From Rhodobacteraceae bacterium WFHF2C18 (lineage in GTDB: Bacteria; Pseudomonadota; Alphaproteobacteria; Rhodobacterales; Rhodobacteraceae): a stretch of DNA of 64,000 nucleotides. Of the stretch, positions 1 through 8,255 are shown piece by piece (position 1 is the first letter of the stretch; each line of letters starts with the position of its first letter). Below the pieces are notes generated by a model. That model was not told where the DNA came from and did no database searches. It was given only the letters and a program-made list of their open reading frames with translations. The stretch is taken from positions 326,001 to 390,000 of the forward strand of contig NHTQ01000003.1 in the NCBI GenBank assembly GCA_002166865.1. Direction: 5' to 3'. The translations under genes were made by a program, and so were the position numbers.

Positions 1-561
1 GAGGGCGGGCACGTTCTGCTGGACGGCCAGGACGTGACCAACCTGCCCATGTATCGCCGCGCCAAGCGGGGGATCGGCTATCTTCCGCAGGAGATGTCGA
101 TCTTTCGCGGCATGTCTGTCGAGGACAACATCATGGCGATCCTCGACATTTCCGAGCCTGACAGGCACAGGCGCCGCGAACGGCTGGAAGCGCTGCTGTC
201 CGAGTTCTCGATCGAGCATCTGCGCCGAGCCTCTGCGCTTGCCCTGTCGGGCGGGGAACGGCGGCGCGTGGAAATCGCCCGCTGCCTCGCCGCGCATCCG
301 CGCTACCTCCTGCTCGACGAACCCTTCGCCGGGGTCGATCCCATTTCCGTCGGCGATATCCGTCACCTCGTGGCGGATCTGAAGAAGCGCGGTATCGGGG
401 TCCTGATCACCGATCACAACGTGCGCGAAACGCTCGAGATCGTCGATCGGGCCTACATCCTGCACGACGGTCAGGTCCTGATGTCGGGCAGCCCCGCCGA
501 GGTGGTCGCCAACGAGAACGTCCGCCGCGTCTATCTGGGCGACAATTTCCGTATCTCGTGA
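1..561 (+). CDS. lptB: LPS export ABC transporter ATP-binding protein LptB (5' end missing)
   Basis: This is the C-terminal part of an ABC ATPase; the reading frame is open from base 1, so the start and the Walker A loop lie outside the window. Visible motifs are a Q-loop ([10 protein letters not shown]), the signature [14 protein letters not shown], Walker B with catalytic glutamate ([13 protein letters not shown]) and the H-loop [10 protein letters not shown]. The [10 protein letters not shown] and HNVRETL stretches and the gene order before hpf-ptsN are typical of LptB, the inner-membrane motor that with LptFG drives lipopolysaccharide transport to the outer membrane. The family assignment is strong; the substrate is inferred from motif and context. 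No rpoN follows, unlike the enterobacterial lptB-rpoN-hpf order. Confidence 0.9.
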   Translation, partial: EGGHVLLDGQDVTNLPMYRRAKRGIGYLPQEMSIFRGMSVEDNIMAILDISEPDRHRRRERLEALLSEFSIEHLRRASALALSGGERRRVEIARCLAAHPRYLLLDEPFAGVDPISVGDIRHLVADLKKRGIGVLITDHNVRETLEIVDRAYILHDGQVLMSGSPAEVVANENVRRVYLGDNFRIS

Positions 562-598
562 CCGCGCGCGACGGACCGGTAAACCCCGCCGATCTTCA

Positions 599-628
599 TT
601 GACAACGACGGCCGAACGCGCCGTAATT
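599..628 (+). promoter_or_regulatory. possible sigma70-type promoter upstream of hpf
   Basis: An exact TTGACA hexamer (599-604) is followed after 18 bases by GTAATT (623-628), a poor -10 match. It lies in the 231-base gap between lptB and hpf, the largest gap in this part of the window. The -35 is convincing and the -10 is not, so this is only a candidate for independent hpf-ptsN transcription. Confidence 0.3.
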
Positions 629-792
629 GATCCATGGCATTTTCTTCCGGCCCAGTCCCTGTTCCGACGCGGCCCTTGATCAATGGGCCCCGGCCCGGAC
701 GCGCCGACGACATGCCGCTTTCCCACGTCCGGCGATAGGCGGGCCCGCTCATTGCCCGGCACGCGCCCGGATTGTCAAACGAAGGAGAAAAG

Positions 793-1356
793 ATGCGCTA
801 TCAAATCAGTGGAAAGCAGATCGACATCGGGGACGCCCTTCAGACACACGTGAAGGAAGAGCTTGGCGCGGCGGTCGCGAAATATGCCGAGCGCCCCACC
901 GACGCCCACGTCATCTTCTCCAAGAATGCCAGTGAATACGCCTGCGAGGCGATCGTGCATCTTTCCACGGGGCTGACTGCGCAGGCCAAGGCGCACGCGC
1001 ATGAGATCTATGCCGCCTTCGACAAGTGCTGCGACAAGATGGAAAAGCAACTGCGTCGCTACAAGCGCAGGTTGAAAGATCATCACAAGGAACGCAAGCA
1101 CCCTGTTGAACTCTCGGACGCCTCCTCTTATATCCTCGCCTCGGAACGCGAGGGTACAGAATCGGAACCCGAGGGGTTGCAGCCTATCATCGTGGCCGAA
1201 ATCGAGACGAAGATACCCTCTCTTTCGGTCGGCGAAGCGGTGATGCAGATGGAACTCGCCGGTGCGCCGGTACTGGTTTTTCGCAACGAAGGAAGCGACG
1301 GGGTGAATGTCGTATACCGCCGCGACGACGGCAACATCGGCTGGATCGACCCCTAA
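793..1356 (+). CDS. hpf: ribosome hibernation promoting factor, long form
   Basis: A 187-residue protein. Residues 1 to about 100 form the S30AE/HPF fold (starting MRYQISGKQIDIGDAL). A charged linker follows, then the C-terminal long-HPF dimerisation domain ending in the typical YRRDDGNIGWIDP. Long HPF binds the 30S subunit in stationary phase and pairs ribosomes into 100S dimers. The ATG at 793 is chosen over an upstream TTG at 772 because GAAGGAGA sits directly before it and the protein then begins at the family's usual start. The gene is followed closely by ptsN, a pairing conserved in proteobacteria. Confidence 0.93.
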   Translation: MRYQISGKQIDIGDALQTHVKEELGAAVAKYAERPTDAHVIFSKNASEYACEAIVHLSTGLTAQAKAHAHEIYAAFDKCCDKMEKQLRRYKRRLKDHHKERKHPVELSDASSYILASEREGTESEPEGLQPIIVAEIETKIPSLSVGEAVMQMELAGAPVLVFRNEGSDGVNVVYRRDDGNIGWIDP

Positions 1357-1408
1357 ACGGGACGGAGATCGTGCAACACGGCGCAGCCGTGTCGAGGCGG
1401 CTCGGACA

Positions 1409-1873
1409 ATGGATTATTCTATGCTTCTGAAACCCGAGGCGGTCCGCGTGCTATCGTCGGCATCCAGCAAGAAGCGCCTTCTGCACGAGATAGCCAACAT
1501 AGGCGAAAGCGCCTATGGCCTTGACCACGACAACGTGGTCGAGGCCCTGCTGGAACGCGAAAGCCTGGGCCCCACGGGCGTCGGCAACGGTGTCGCCCTA
1601 CCCCACGCCCGTGTGGATGGACTTGAAGAAGTGGTCGGCGCGTTGCTGCTGCTTGAAAAGCCCGTTGAATTCGAGGCCGTGGACCGCCAGCCGGTTGACC
1701 TTGCCTTCGGGCTTTTCGCGCCGCGCGAAGCCGGGGTGGAACACCTAAAGGCCCTTGCCCTTGTATCGCGCACCCTGCGCGATCCGGGCGTTTGTGCGAA
1801 GCTGCGGGCGAACGACGACCCCGCGACCCTCCACATGATCGTGACCGAAGCCCAGGCCGCGCAGGCAGCCTGA
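1409..1873 (+). CDS. ptsN: nitrogen-regulatory phosphotransferase EIIA(Ntr)
   Basis: A 154-residue PTS EIIA type-2 protein. The phosphorylatable histidine is His66 in the conserved VALPHARVDGL. EIIA-Ntr accepts phosphate from NPr/EI-Ntr and regulates potassium transport, carbon/nitrogen balance and envelope functions rather than sugar uptake. The ATG at 1409 gives the usual family length; an in-frame start at 1307 would overlap hpf and add about 34 unlikely residues. The ribosome-binding site is weak (GAGGCGG). It probably belongs to the hpf transcript. Confidence 0.92.
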   Translation: MDYSMLLKPEAVRVLSSASSKKRLLHEIANIGESAYGLDHDNVVEALLERESLGPTGVGNGVALPHARVDGLEEVVGALLLLEKPVEFEAVDRQPVDLAFGLFAPREAGVEHLKALALVSRTLRDPGVCAKLRANDDPATLHMIVTEAQAAQAA

Positions 1874-1880
1874 CTGCTTT

Positions 1881-3305
1881 TCACCCCCAGTCGCGAAAGC
1901 CGAACATCATGTAGTCGCGCTGGTAGACGGTGCTGACCAGTTGCTCGATCTCCTCGTCATAGATCGATGTCAGGGGATAAGGTCCCTCCTGCGGCGGCAC
2001 CGTGGGGCGGCACGCGTGGCAATAGCCCACCTTGGCGGCCAGATCGGGCAGCGCGGTGTACATCTCGTCCTCGCGGATCACCATGTCCGGAACGCCGAAC
2101 TGGGCCATCCCCTGCAAGACAGAGGCCTGGCTGGCCCAGTGGGCGTCGATGCGAATACCCGTCTGGCCACCAAGGTTCGCGCGCAGGAATTTGAGAAAAC
2201 CAAGGAAAGCGGCGCGATGCGTCGCCACATCGTAGTCGGCGTCGGGCCCGCTTCCGGGCAGTGGCACCTTGTAGAAATTCCGCAGCGTCTTGCGAATATC
2301 TGAATAGGTTCCCGGCCCCCGCGTCAGGATCTTGTCGCAGAAGGCGCGATGCGCGCGCACGACGGGATGCGGCAGCACGGTAAAACTACGGTGCCCCTTG
2401 TGGCGGCGCTTCCACTGCCGAAGGCCCTTCTGATCGAGGTGCGTGGGCAGGGTGTCCTCCGTCACGCCATCCAATTCGGCCAGCCACGACGTGACGGCGG
2501 CTTCCGGCCCAGAGCGCACCGGCATGTAAAGCAAAGGCGCCTCTGCCGCGGTCACGTAGCCCGGTACCGCCGGGCCGCGGCGCGGCTCGAAATTCGGCGT
2601 GCGGCTCAGGTTGAAGGAGTCCAGCCGCGACAGTTCAGATTCCATGTCGTCGAAATTCACCACGCGATCCCGCAGCGGGCTGGGATTCTGCTTCTTCAGT
2701 GCGGAGTCGAGCGCATCAAGCCGTTCTGCGCTGCCAAGGAACCGGGCCAGCCCGTTCATCACGTCGAGATCCTGAAGGTCCTCGTAGGCCAGGTGAAAGG
2801 CCGTCTGCCCTGTTGTCTGCAAGGCCTTCAGCAGGAAAAGCTGAAAGGACTGTAGTCGCGCGAGATATTCGTGGAACTCGGCCGCGTCGAACTCTGCCCG
2901 GCTGTCCCTGCGCCGCTTGACGTTGGTCAGTTTCCACTGGCCCGTGGCCTGGGCGATCTTTAACGAGACGTAGCTTTCGACCGGGTTGCGCGTGAGGATG
3001 ATCTTGGCGCAGCGCGGATCCTCCAGACAGATATCCAGAACCCGCGGGTCATGGTCATGGAAATACCGGAAGCCCCCCATCCCGGTCGAGCCGGTCTTGA
3101 TACGCTCGATCAGCCGCGCGGGATCGGCGTCCCGCGCCTCGCGTGTGACGCCAAGGATCTCGGTGCGGTTGGGATAGCCTATGAAATGCGGATTGAATGC
3201 TTCGCCGTGGCATTCGAAACTCTCGAAGGCGTTGAGGTTGCTCTCCAAGAAATTGGAGCCGGTTCGCATTTCGGCGAATAGAACGAAATAATCGAAAGGG
3301 GCCAT
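1881..3305 (-). CDS. protein with two sulfotransferase-like domains
   Basis: A 474-residue protein with two regions that each look like a PAPS-dependent sulfotransferase. Region 1 (about 1-240) is NodH/Stf0-like: a 5'-phosphosulfate-binding type loop near residues 12-21 (EMRTGSNFLE) and a 3'-phosphate motif at 104-114 (LTRNPVESYVS). Region 2 (about 255-474) follows the Sulfotransfer_2 (carbohydrate sulfotransferase) plan: MPVRSGPEAAVTSWL near 261-275, PHPVVRAHRAFCDKI near 312-326 in place of the usual RDPxxR segment, and DAHWASQ near 388-394. The R-to-H change there suggests a degenerate or altered second site. No signal peptide. It starts 6 bases after the glycosyltransferase gene upstream, so it is probably the last gene of that operon. 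The acceptor is unknown. Confidence 0.75.
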   Translation of the reverse strand: MAPFDYFVLFAEMRTGSNFLESNLNAFESFECHGEAFNPHFIGYPNRTEILGVTREARDADPARLIERIKTGSTGMGGFRYFHDHDPRVLDICLEDPRCAKIILTRNPVESYVSLKIAQATGQWKLTNVKRRRDSRAEFDAAEFHEYLARLQSFQLFLLKALQTTGQTAFHLAYEDLQDLDVMNGLARFLGSAERLDALDSALKKQNPSPLRDRVVNFDDMESELSRLDSFNLSRTPNFEPRRGPAVPGYVTAAEAPLLYMPVRSGPEAAVTSWLAELDGVTEDTLPTHLDQKGLRQWKRRHKGHRSFTVLPHPVVRAHRAFCDKILTRGPGTYSDIRKTLRNFYKVPLPGSGPDADYDVATHRAAFLGFLKFLRANLGGQTGIRIDAHWASQASVLQGMAQFGVPDMVIREDEMYTALPDLAAKVGYCHACRPTVPPQEGPYPLTSIYDEEIEQLVSTVYQRDYMMFGFRDWG

Positions 3306-3311
3306 GCAGGA

Positions 3312-5012
3312 CTATCGCACGAGATAGGGTTTGGGGGGTGCGGTGGAAGGCTGGCCGATACCACCCGTCGAGACAGGGAAATCGCCCATCAGGTAAGGGT
3401 GCATTCCTTGGTTCTTCAGGGCTTGCAGGAACTGACCGAACCCCGTCAGGTCCACCATGCGCGGCACCTGGGCCAAGCCGCGCCGCTCCTGATGACCGAT
3501 CTCGTCGATGATGGTTTGCAGGGGTTCCATGGGGGCTTCGGTGAAGTCCGCAAGCGACCAGATCCGAATCCGCGCCTTGGCCCATTGCGAGCGCAGGACA
3601 TTCAGGTGCTGGCTCTCTATCTGCTGAAGTCGGGCAGCTTCCCGGCGGATCTCGATGAAGTCCTTGGTCGACTTGAAAAGCGGTACCGCCCATGCCCCGG
3701 TGATCACCGAGATCTGCGCATTGGGATCCTTGGCGATGTCCCATTCGATGGCCTGGTTGTCGCGAGGCCCGAACTGGAAGCACTGCCGCTCCCCCCGGGT
3801 GTTCCAGATGAGATTTGCCAGGAAAGCCCGTGGATTGTAGTCGCGCAGGGCCGCACTGTCGCTCAGCGCGCCGTTGATCACGGGCTGGCCGCCGGCGAAT
3901 TCCGCCCGCTCGGGCGCGAAGAGATGACCGTGCACCCGGGTTTCGGTGGTTCTGGCCAGCCAGTCCTCGAAGTTCTCGAACAATTCGCTGAAACCCTCGA
4001 AAACGGAATACTGAGCGCTGGTCAGGCCGTTCTCGCGTCCCTCCACGGGAAAACGGCTCTGCATGTAAAGCCCCGGGCGCCCCCGAGTGCGTCGTTCCAC
4101 GGCCTTTGCAAAGATCCGGTCGATTTTTCCGGGGTTGGGCTCAGTCCGCTTCATCGCCTCGCCCTGTTCGGTCAGGAACGCCCGGTAGAGGCGGTCGGCA
4201 AAGGGCCAGATCTTGCGGGCAACGAAACAGTCGGATCGGCGCAGCAGTTGCAGGTGATCGTCGTAGAAAATGTGCGGCTTGCCCTGATAATCGAATTTCG
4301 ACAACGTCAGCGACCGGCTTTCGATCTGCTGCGAGTAAAGCCGCACAAGGGTCTGGAAGTAACTTTCATCGGGTATCCAGACGCGGCGGAAGTAGCGATC
4401 GTAAACCTCCCGGTCCGGGTCCTCCAGAATGGCCGACAGGGTGGCACGGGTCAGGCACCACCACTGGCTGCCCATGTGCGGCACGATGCCGTTGGGTATG
4501 CGCCGCTTGAAACCGACGGCACGCTGGAGCTGCACATACTTGTCGAACAGGAACCTCTGTTTCCGCCAGGAAAAGGGGAAGCGAAGGGTGAAACGCTCCT
4601 GGTCCAGTCCCCCGATGGTCCAGGGAACCTCCGCGGTGGTGGCGGATTCGATGAAATCGGTCTGCGGCCGCGCGGCAAGATAGTCGATCAGCTCCTGCAC
4701 CGGCCGCAATGGCAGGCACGAGCCGGAGGCGAGATAGACGTGACGGACCTGCGGAAACTCGTCCAGCATCATCTGCGCGGCGCTTTGCGTTGCCGCCACC
4801 AGCCCCCATGTGCCCCATTCACAGCGGTGACGCTCGCAAAAACGGATATCCGGCAGATCCGACAGCGCCCTGACGAAGGCATCGTAGGTCTTGGCGGGCA
4901 CGTTCTTGTCGGCATGGATCACCAGGGGACAGCCGGCCGCCGACCAGTGGCGCGCCACCTGTTCGGCCCGGCCGAAGGCCGTGTGCACCAGCATGATGAT
5001 CCCGACGCTCAC
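3312..5012 (-). CDS. GT14 (core-2/I-branching) type glycosyltransferase with C-terminal domain of unknown function
   Basis: About 566 residues. The N-terminal roughly 300 residues resemble the Branch/GT14 family of beta-1,6-N-acetylglucosaminyltransferases: HADKNV early on, YLASGSCLPLRP, GSQWWCLTR and the WIPDESYFQTL acidic motif. The C-terminal half has no fold I can name; it resembles the extra domain (DUF5927/5928) that Rhodobacterales GT14 proteins carry. Start choice: GTG at 5012 has GAGG about eight bases upstream and gives MSVGIIMLVHTA; GTG at 5021 is also possible. Operon: 10 bases after the preceding GT2 gene and 6 before the double sulfotransferase. Probably cytoplasmic, building a surface glycan; donor and acceptor are not shown by the sequence. 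Confidence 0.78.
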   Translation of the reverse strand: MSVGIIMLVHTAFGRAEQVARHWSAAGCPLVIHADKNVPAKTYDAFVRALSDLPDIRFCERHRCEWGTWGLVAATQSAAQMMLDEFPQVRHVYLASGSCLPLRPVQELIDYLAARPQTDFIESATTAEVPWTIGGLDQERFTLRFPFSWRKQRFLFDKYVQLQRAVGFKRRIPNGIVPHMGSQWWCLTRATLSAILEDPDREVYDRYFRRVWIPDESYFQTLVRLYSQQIESRSLTLSKFDYQGKPHIFYDDHLQLLRRSDCFVARKIWPFADRLYRAFLTEQGEAMKRTEPNPGKIDRIFAKAVERRTRGRPGLYMQSRFPVEGRENGLTSAQYSVFEGFSELFENFEDWLARTTETRVHGHLFAPERAEFAGGQPVINGALSDSAALRDYNPRAFLANLIWNTRGERQCFQFGPRDNQAIEWDIAKDPNAQISVITGAWAVPLFKSTKDFIEIRREAARLQQIESQHLNVLRSQWAKARIRIWSLADFTEAPMEPLQTIIDEIGHQERRGLAQVPRMVDLTGFGQFLQALKNQGMHPYLMGDFPVSTGGIGQPSTAPPKPYLVR

Positions 5013-5022
5013 CTGCCCCACC

Positions 5023-6033
5023 TCACGCCCAGTTGCCTTTGGACATCAGTCCAAGGATCTCTAATTGCCGCCAGTTTATATATTTTTCAGACCATTTGCA
5101 CCAAAGCTCGGGCTCGTTGCGCAGGTTTTCGGCGTAGGCGCGGTATTCCACGCTTCCGGCGTAGTGCTGCCTGCGTTGCAGTTCTTCCTCGGCCTTGCGG
5201 GTGAAAGTATCCAGGAACTTCGCGTGCAAAAGCACGCCGCTGGCCTTTTCCCCGCCCCATTCGTCGTAGGTGAGGTTCAGCCCCCTTGGCAGCAGCGCAT
5301 GGGTGGAACTGACGTAGGTGTAGCGCTTGTTCCATTTCACCAGTGGGATCTTGTTGAGCGCCGGCGCACGCCGGGGATTATCGGGAAAAAAGACCCGCGC
5401 CCGTGGCCCGCCCTGAATCCAGAGATTGCCGTACAGGTGGTTTTTCTCGATCGTGTAGTTGCCGGGATCGAACCAGGCGGCGATCTCCAGCGGATCTTGG
5501 CCCATCTGGTAGGGAACAGCGTCAATCCGCCCCTTTGGATACATGTCGAGCAGCATGGCACCGAAGGACCGTACCTGGCTGACATCCAGCCAGTCGGTCA
5601 GCGCGCGGATGGAACGGGTGTCGCAGAACGGGTACACGAACAGTTCGTCTGGATCTACGACAAGCGTCCAGTGACCGTGCGCGTACTTGCGCTGCAACCA
5701 GTTCAGCCAATCGACCCCGAAGCGTGCGCCTTTGTAACTGGCCTTCGTGGTCCAAAGCGAGACATCCTCCTGCTCGGCAAGGAAACCGCGGCCGCCGTCG
5801 CTGCTGTCGTTATCGACCATCAGGAAATGCGAGACCCCAAGCTCGCGATAATACTTGAGGAAATAGGGCAGGCGGATGTATTCGTCCCTGAAGGTCGAGA
5901 ACAACAGGATCTCACCGGGCCGGATACGGCGCGTGCGATCGGCCACCGGCCGAAGCGCGAAATGCTTTCGGAACGCACGGACCTGAGCCCGTTTGCGCCG
6001 CAGGCGCATCCGGTATGATTGGGCCAGCTTCAC
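5023..6033 (-). CDS. family 2 glycosyltransferase (Glyco_tranf_2_4 type), copy A
   Basis: A 336-residue GT2-like enzyme. After a basic N-terminus it shows FSTFRDEYIRLPYFLKYY, the nucleotide-binding VDNDSSDG (about 73-80) and a DxD-equivalent metal motif DPDE (127-130). Pairs of aromatic and His residues (KNHLYGNLWIQGGPR, HALLPRGLN, HAKFLDTF) are shared with the next gene upstream, which is a clear paralogue. The start is a GTG with AGGA upstream. Neighbours on the same strand are another GT2, a GT14 and a sulfotransferase-like protein, so a role in a sulfated surface glycan is inferred. Donor sugar unknown. Confidence 0.82.
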   Translation of the reverse strand: MKLAQSYRMRLRRKRAQVRAFRKHFALRPVADRTRRIRPGEILLFSTFRDEYIRLPYFLKYYRELGVSHFLMVDNDSSDGGRGFLAEQEDVSLWTTKASYKGARFGVDWLNWLQRKYAHGHWTLVVDPDELFVYPFCDTRSIRALTDWLDVSQVRSFGAMLLDMYPKGRIDAVPYQMGQDPLEIAAWFDPGNYTIEKNHLYGNLWIQGGPRARVFFPDNPRRAPALNKIPLVKWNKRYTYVSSTHALLPRGLNLTYDEWGGEKASGVLLHAKFLDTFTRKAEEELQRRQHYAGSVEYRAYAENLRNEPELWCKWSEKYINWRQLEILGLMSKGNWA

Positions 6034-6187
6034 GGCCGGGATCCTTCCCGTGTTTGGCGGATTGTCGTACAGTTTGACCGGTGCGGCTTAAAGGAGGCTT
6101 GCCGCAAACGGCCTCTGTCGTCCCGCCACCGGCCACCGGCCCCTTTTGTGCTGGTGCAATACGCCATGTCCCTGCCCCCTTTCATCC

Positions 6188-7219
6188 TCATATCCAATTT
6201 CCCTTGGACATCAAACCCATGGCTTCCAGTTGCCGCCATCCAGTGAAGCGCGTGGAATGGACGCACCAGAGATCTGGATTGCCGATGAGAGCGTCATAAT
6301 AACCTTCGTAGAGGGCGCTGTTGGCGAAATGCTCGCGCCGTCGCTTTTCCTCGACCGATTTATCCACGATGGTTGGCAGGAACTTGGTGTGCAGCAGGAT
6401 ACCCGACAGCGCCTCTCCCCCGGACTCATCGTACGTGTGGTTGAGGTGCCGCGGCAACAGGGAATGGGTCGAGCTGACATAGGCGTAGCGCCAGTGCCAC
6501 TTGACGAGCGGTGTCTTCCCCATGGTGGGCGCCCGCCTGGGCCGGTCGGCGAAGAAGCGCCTGGCCCGCACGCCGCCCTGTATCCAGAGGTTTTCCAGAT
6601 CCGGTTTTTTCCGGATCATGTAATTGCCGCCATCGAACCAGCACAGGACATCGAAAGGGTCTTCGCCCGGTCGATACCGTTGGTCCTGCAGCGGCCCCTT
6701 GGGATACATGTCAAGCATCAGTGTGCCGAACGAACGACGCCCGTGCCGTTCCAGCCAATCCACCAAGGCCGGAAGCGGGCGGGTATCATGATGGGGGTAG
6801 ATCAGGATTTCGTCCGCGTCGAGGGTCAGGCACCAATGGCCGTTGCCGTACCGGGCCAACAGCCAGGTCAACCAGTCGACCCCGAAACGGGACAGCTTGT
6901 AACTGGCTGGCGTCGTCCATAGCGAAACATCCGGCTGATCCACCAGATAGGCTTGGGTATCGTCCGTGCTGTTGTTCTCCACGATCAGGAAATGGCGCAC
7001 ACCGAGCCCGCGGTGATGCGCGAGAAAATGGGGCAGCCGCACGGCCTCGTTGCGCACGGTTGCGAACCCGAGGATATCGCCCGGGGCAATCTCGGCGGTT
7101 CGATCAATGACGCAGCGAAGCTGGCGGCGCTTGCGTAGCGCGCGGAACAGAAGGTGCCGCCGCTTCCAGCGAAGCCGGTATGCCTCTGCCGCCCGTCTGG
7201 CCCCAGTCAACCTTGCCAA
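6188..7219 (-). CDS. family 2 glycosyltransferase (Glyco_tranf_2_4 type), copy B
   Basis: A 343-residue paralogue of the adjacent downstream GT2: same order of motifs, with ENNSTD at 81-86, a true DxD (DADE, 134-137), KPDLENLWIQGG, STHSLLPRHLNH and an identical C-terminal motif MGLMSKGNW. Tandem duplication followed by divergence is the simplest reading. No ATG is available near the N-terminus; a TTG at 7219 lies just after GAGGAG, with another TTG at 7210. A 154-base gap separates it from copy A, so copy A may have its own promoter. Confidence 0.8.
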   Translation of the reverse strand: MARLTGARRAAEAYRLRWKRRHLLFRALRKRRQLRCVIDRTAEIAPGDILGFATVRNEAVRLPHFLAHHRGLGVRHFLIVENNSTDDTQAYLVDQPDVSLWTTPASYKLSRFGVDWLTWLLARYGNGHWCLTLDADEILIYPHHDTRPLPALVDWLERHGRRSFGTLMLDMYPKGPLQDQRYRPGEDPFDVLCWFDGGNYMIRKKPDLENLWIQGGVRARRFFADRPRRAPTMGKTPLVKWHWRYAYVSSTHSLLPRHLNHTYDESGGEALSGILLHTKFLPTIVDKSVEEKRRREHFANSALYEGYYDALIGNPDLWCVHSTRFTGWRQLEAMGLMSKGNWI

Positions 7220-7255
7220 TCGCTCCTCATGCCGGCTTTCAGGGCAGAATCGGGC

Positions 7256-8236
7256 CTATTTCTCGTAATGTCCAGCCTGATGCCATCGCCAGGCATCCGC
7301 GATCATCTCTGCCAGGTTTGAGCGACGGGGGCGCCAGCCCAGTTCGGATTCGGCGCGCGACGAGCCTGACACCAGCCGGGTGCAATCGCCGGGTCGGCGC
7401 GGGCCTTCCACGAAGGGCACCTCGCAGCCGGTGACCGCGGCGCCCTGATCCATCACTTCCCGCACCGAAAAGCCCGCCCCGGTACCCAGATTGAAGACAC
7501 GGCTGCCCCGCCCCTCTTCGAGCCACGCAAGACCCAGCAGGTGCGCCTCCACCAGGTCCATGACGTGCACGTAGTCGCGCACGCAGGTTCCATCGGCGGT
7601 GTCGTAGTCCGTGCCAAAGATCGTCAGCGCATCGCGCTTGCCCCGGACCGCGTCCAGCATCAGCGGAATCAGGTGCGTTTCGGGCCGGTGGAACTCGCCC
7701 ACTTCGGCCTCCGGATCGGCACCGGCCACGTTGAAATAACGAAACGTCACGCTGTTGAGCCCGTAAGCGGCGCCGAAATCGCGCAGCATGTCCTCGATCG
7801 CGCGCTTGCTGGCGCCGTAGGCGTTGATCGGGTGTTGCGGCGTCGTCTCGTCAAGGACGACGTTGTCGTGATCGCCGTAGGTCGCACAGGTCGAAGAGAA
7901 AACGAAATCCAGGCACCCCGCCTGCACCGCCGCCTGCAGAAGGCAAAGGGAGCCCGCCACGTTGTTGTGCCAGTAGAGCCCGGGGTCGCGCATGCTCTCG
8001 CCAACCTGGCTGAGAGCCGCGAAATGCATCACCGCCGCCGGTCTATAGGCAGCGAAGATCTGGTCGAGCCGATCGCGGTCTGTAAGGTCCCCTTTTTCGA
8101 AAGGTCCGAACTTGACCGCATCCTGCCAACCGGTCGCGAGATTGTCGTACGTGACCGGCGTGTATCCCGCAGCGCTAAGCGCCTTGCAGGCATGCGACCC
8201 GATGTATCCGGCGCCGCCGGTCACGAGGACATTCAC
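7256..8236 (-). CDS. galE: UDP-glucose 4-epimerase
   Basis: About 326 residues of an extended short-chain dehydrogenase. It has the NAD-binding TGGAGYIGSH at the N-terminus, the catalytic YxxxK (YGASKRAIED), the substrate-binding RYFNVAGAD and a C-terminal GWRPRRSNLAEMI. It interconverts UDP-glucose and UDP-galactose (possibly the N-acetyl forms), feeding glycosyltransferases. GGAGG precedes both TTG at 8239 and GTG at 8236; the GTG gives the usual MNVLVTGG start and a better spacing. It lies 19 bases downstream of galU in the same direction, linking UDP-glucose synthesis with its epimerisation. Confidence 0.93.
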   Translation of the reverse strand: MNVLVTGGAGYIGSHACKALSAAGYTPVTYDNLATGWQDAVKFGPFEKGDLTDRDRLDQIFAAYRPAAVMHFAALSQVGESMRDPGLYWHNNVAGSLCLLQAAVQAGCLDFVFSSTCATYGDHDNVVLDETTPQHPINAYGASKRAIEDMLRDFGAAYGLNSVTFRYFNVAGADPEAEVGEFHRPETHLIPLMLDAVRGKRDALTIFGTDYDTADGTCVRDYVHVMDLVEAHLLGLAWLEEGRGSRVFNLGTGAGFSVREVMDQGAAVTGCEVPFVEGPRRPGDCTRLVSGSSRAESELGWRPRRSNLAEMIADAWRWHQAGHYEK

Positions 8237-8255
8237 CAAGATCGGCCTCCGCTGC

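Noticed and set aside
562..792. Remnant of rpoN between lptB and hpf
   Set aside because: No RpoN-like reading frame or motif; the gap is only 231 bases and looks intergenic.
841..860. Second parS-like site around CACGTG in hpf
   Set aside because: Only the hexamer core and two flanking bases match; too many mismatches elsewhere.
3399..5204. Long open frame antisense to the GT14 gene
   Set aside because: The minus-strand protein has glycosyltransferase motifs; this one has none.
6357..6369. DnaA-box-like TTTATCCACGA
   Set aside because: A single near-match within a glycosyltransferase coding region, with no clustering or AT-rich element.
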